Shown: positions 4,624 through 5,986 of the stretch, piece by piece | Layout of the letters: every line of letters begins with the position of its first letter | Position numbering within the stretch: position 1 is the first letter of the stretch | Assembly: GCA_035559315.1 (NCBI GenBank) | Contig: DATMBJ010000193.1 | Span: forward strand, 1-5,986 | Origin: DATLZM01 sp035559315 | GTDB taxonomy: Bacteria; Actinomycetota; UBA4738; HRBIN12 | Direction of reading: 5' to 3' | Length of the DNA stretch: 5,986 nucleotides | Position numbers and translations under genes: made by a program | Notes under the pieces: model-generated | The model's input: the letters and a program-made list of their open reading frames with translations, nothing else | What the model was told of the DNA's origin: nothing | Database searches by the model: none

Positions 4624-5970
4624 GTGCGCGACCGACGGCAGGCCGCCCTGGTCCTGGCGATGCTGATCCTCGGCCTGCCCGCGGGGATCTTCAGGCTGAC
4701 GTGCGTGGCGAACACGTGCGCGGCGGTGCGGAGCGACGAGCCCGGCGCCGTCCCCTTCTGCTCGCTGCCCGGGGAGCTCAGGCGGCGGATCGCGGCGGGG
4801 TTCCGGGAGGGCCGGTCGCCGGACGTCCTCGCCGTCACGGACGGATCCGTGGTGGTGGGCGGGGCCGGGCCCTGGTCGAGAGCGGGGATGCCGCTCTGGC
4901 CCGCCCGCTCGCTGAGCCCGGACACCCGCGTCCCGGTCGTCTTCGCGGGGACCGGGGTTCGGCCGGATGCGGAGGTGCCGGACGGGACGACCCTCGACCG
5001 GATCGCCCCCACCGTCTCGCAGGTGCTGCGGTTCCGTCGGCCGTTCCCCGACGTCCGCTCGGGGGTCCCGGTCCCGGGCCTGGCCGGAGCGGGGGTCCCC
5101 CGCCTGGTCCTGGAGGTCGCGTGGAAGGGGATCGGCACCGCTGACCTCGAGGCCGCGCCCGGCGACTGGCCGTTCCTCCGCTCCCTCCTCGACGACGGGG
5201 CCGGCACGCTCGGGGGCGAGGCGGGCTCGCTCCCCCTCGATCCCGCCGCCACGCTGACCACGATCGGGACGGGCGGGCTTCCCTCGGAGCACGGGATCAC
5301 CGGGACCCTGCTCCGCAACGACCGGGGACGCCTCGTCCGCGCGTGGGGTCCGGGCGCCCCCCTCTCCGTTATCGCCACGCTCCCCGAGGACCTCGACGAG
5401 GCGCTCGGTCAGCGGCCCCTCGTGGGCCTGGTGGCGACGGATCCCGCCGACCGGGGCATCGTGGGCGGCAGGTGGTACGTCGAGCACGATCGCGACGTCT
5501 CGCGGATCGCGGCGGACACGGCGAGCCGCCTGGCGGCGGTCGAGCAGGTCCTCGCCCGTGGGTTCGGGCACGACGGGGTCCCCGACGTCCTGGCGGTCGT
5601 GTCGGAGGGGCCCGTGCGAGCGCTCGACGGCGAGCTGCGGCGGATCGTCGGGGCCGCCGAGCGGGCGAGCGGGGGCTCGCTCCTGGTCGTCGTCGCCGGG
5701 ACCGGGACGACGCGCCTCCCCGATGGAGCGGCCGCGGTACCGGCCCCGCGGCTCGTGGAGCGGGTGAACGAGATCATCGGCCTGGGCGGGCGGGTCGTGA
5801 ACGCCGCCACCCCGGGCGGTCTCTTCCTCGACCAGGACGTCCTCGCCAGGGCCGGGGTGACCGGCGGGGTGGCGCAGGAGGCGCTCCTCGAGGTGGAGGG
5901 ACCCGACGGCGCACCGCTCGTCGCGGATGCCTTCCAGGCCTTCGCGGTCTCCTTCGCGAGGTACTGCTGA
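4624..5970 (+). CDS. Exported or membrane-anchored alkaline-phosphatase-superfamily-like protein, probably degenerate
   Basis: A 448-residue protein. RDRR plus a hydrophobic stretch (7-23) forms a signal anchor or signal peptide, so the rest is probably outside the cell. Residues 160-229 look like the start of a type I phosphodiesterase/AlkP fold: RLVLEVAWKG (where active members have a metal-binding VDG), then TTIGTGGLPSEHGITGT (212-228), like the TG-x-x-P-x-x-HGI motif. The expected nucleophile position appears to be Pro, and the later SDHG motif is replaced by VAGTGTT (357-363), so activity is doubtful. Residues 66-150 resemble the C-terminal end of the same fold (PVVFAGTGV, then LDRIAPTVSQVLRFRRPFPDVRSG), placed before the N-terminal part. 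GTG 4624 has GGAG at 4615-4618, but GGAGGAGG (4594-4601) sits 7 nt before an in-frame CTG at 4609, a possible rare start. The stop overlaps the next ATG by one base. The coding call is firm; the family is inferred by eye. Confidence 0.7.
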   Translation: MRDRRQAALVLAMLILGLPAGIFRLTCVANTCAAVRSDEPGAVPFCSLPGELRRRIAAGFREGRSPDVLAVTDGSVVVGGAGPWSRAGMPLWPARSLSPDTRVPVVFAGTGVRPDAEVPDGTTLDRIAPTVSQVLRFRRPFPDVRSGVPVPGLAGAGVPRLVLEVAWKGIGTADLEAAPGDWPFLRSLLDDGAGTLGGEAGSLPLDPAATLTTIGTGGLPSEHGITGTLLRNDRGRLVRAWGPGAPLSVIATLPEDLDEALGQRPLVGLVATDPADRGIVGGRWYVEHDRDVSRIAADTASRLAAVEQVLARGFGHDGVPDVLAVVSEGPVRALDGELRRIVGAAERASGGSLLVVVAGTGTTRLPDGAAAVPAPRLVERVNEIIGLGGRVVNAATPGGLFLDQDVLARAGVTGGVAQEALLEVEGPDGAPLVADAFQAFAVSFARYC

Positions 5971-5986
5971 TGGCGACGGCCGCCCA
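5970..5986 (+). CDS. Start of a downstream gene (3' end outside window)
   Basis: An ATG at 5970-5972 overlaps the preceding TGA by one base (TGATG). GAGG (5958-5961) lies 8 nt upstream. Only MATAA and part of a sixth codon are visible, so the product is unknown. The overlap indicates an operon with, and translational coupling to, the AlkP-like gene. Confidence 0.5.

Noticed and set aside
4017..5378. Upstream extension of the qcrA reading frame (minus strand, open to 5378)
   Set aside because: It runs antisense to the AlkP-like gene and through the small membrane protein gene in another frame, and has low-complexity Arg/Pro/Ser composition. The GTG at 4016 has a good RBS and begins a normal Rieske N-terminus.
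4507..5571. Minus-strand open frame (354 codons) opposite the AlkP-like gene
   Set aside because: Arg/Asp/Gly-rich low-complexity translation and no RBS or domain signal. The plus strand has a signal anchor and a coupled downstream gene.

Overview
The window is very GC-rich (roughly 70% by eye) with GTG starts, 1-4 nt gene overlaps and little intergenic space. The protein types fit a high-GC actinobacterium (Actinomycetota). They include a System II ResB/CcsB pair, a BlaI repressor with a sensor-less M56 peptidase, and a two-helix Tat-motif Rieske protein with a GPPxGTxTxG tail. A deep-branching or uncultured soil lineage is possible, but nothing here fixes the class. No rRNA, tRNA, CRISPR array, insertion sequence or phage gene is visible.

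Layout, left to right. (1) Positions 1-1796, plus strand: the 3' part of resB, then ccsB (resC/ccsA-like), joined by an ATGA overlap. Together they form the membrane haem-handling and ligation complex of System II cytochrome c maturation. (2) Positions 1824-3217, minus strand: a BlaI/MecI-type repressor followed by an M56 (BlaR1-like) membrane metallopeptidase, again with an ATGA overlap. They converge on ccsB with only 27 bp between the stop codons. (3) Positions 3294-4468, minus strand: a small two-helix membrane protein of unknown function, then a Rieske iron-sulfur protein (qcrA). A GC-rich hairpin follows the qcrA stop, and the qcrA upstream region carries a -10-like TATACT overlapped by a 17-bp imperfect dyad. 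(4) Positions 4469-4623: a divergent intergenic region. (5) Positions 4624-5970, plus strand: an exported or membrane-anchored protein with degenerate alkaline-phosphatase/type I phosphodiesterase signatures that seem to be in an unusual order. Its stop overlaps the start of a further gene that runs off the window.

Functional reading: the shared theme is respiration. The Rieske subunit belongs to a quinol:cytochrome c oxidoreductase whose c-type cytochrome partner would need ResB/CcsB for haem attachment. The BlaI/M56 pair between them may be a regulator of envelope or respiratory stress rather than of beta-lactam resistance, because the peptidase has no penicillin-binding sensor domain. That link is inference. 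The main items for a second look are the rearranged AlkP-like protein, the HxxCHxxH tail on the M56 protein, and the possible operator in front of qcrA.
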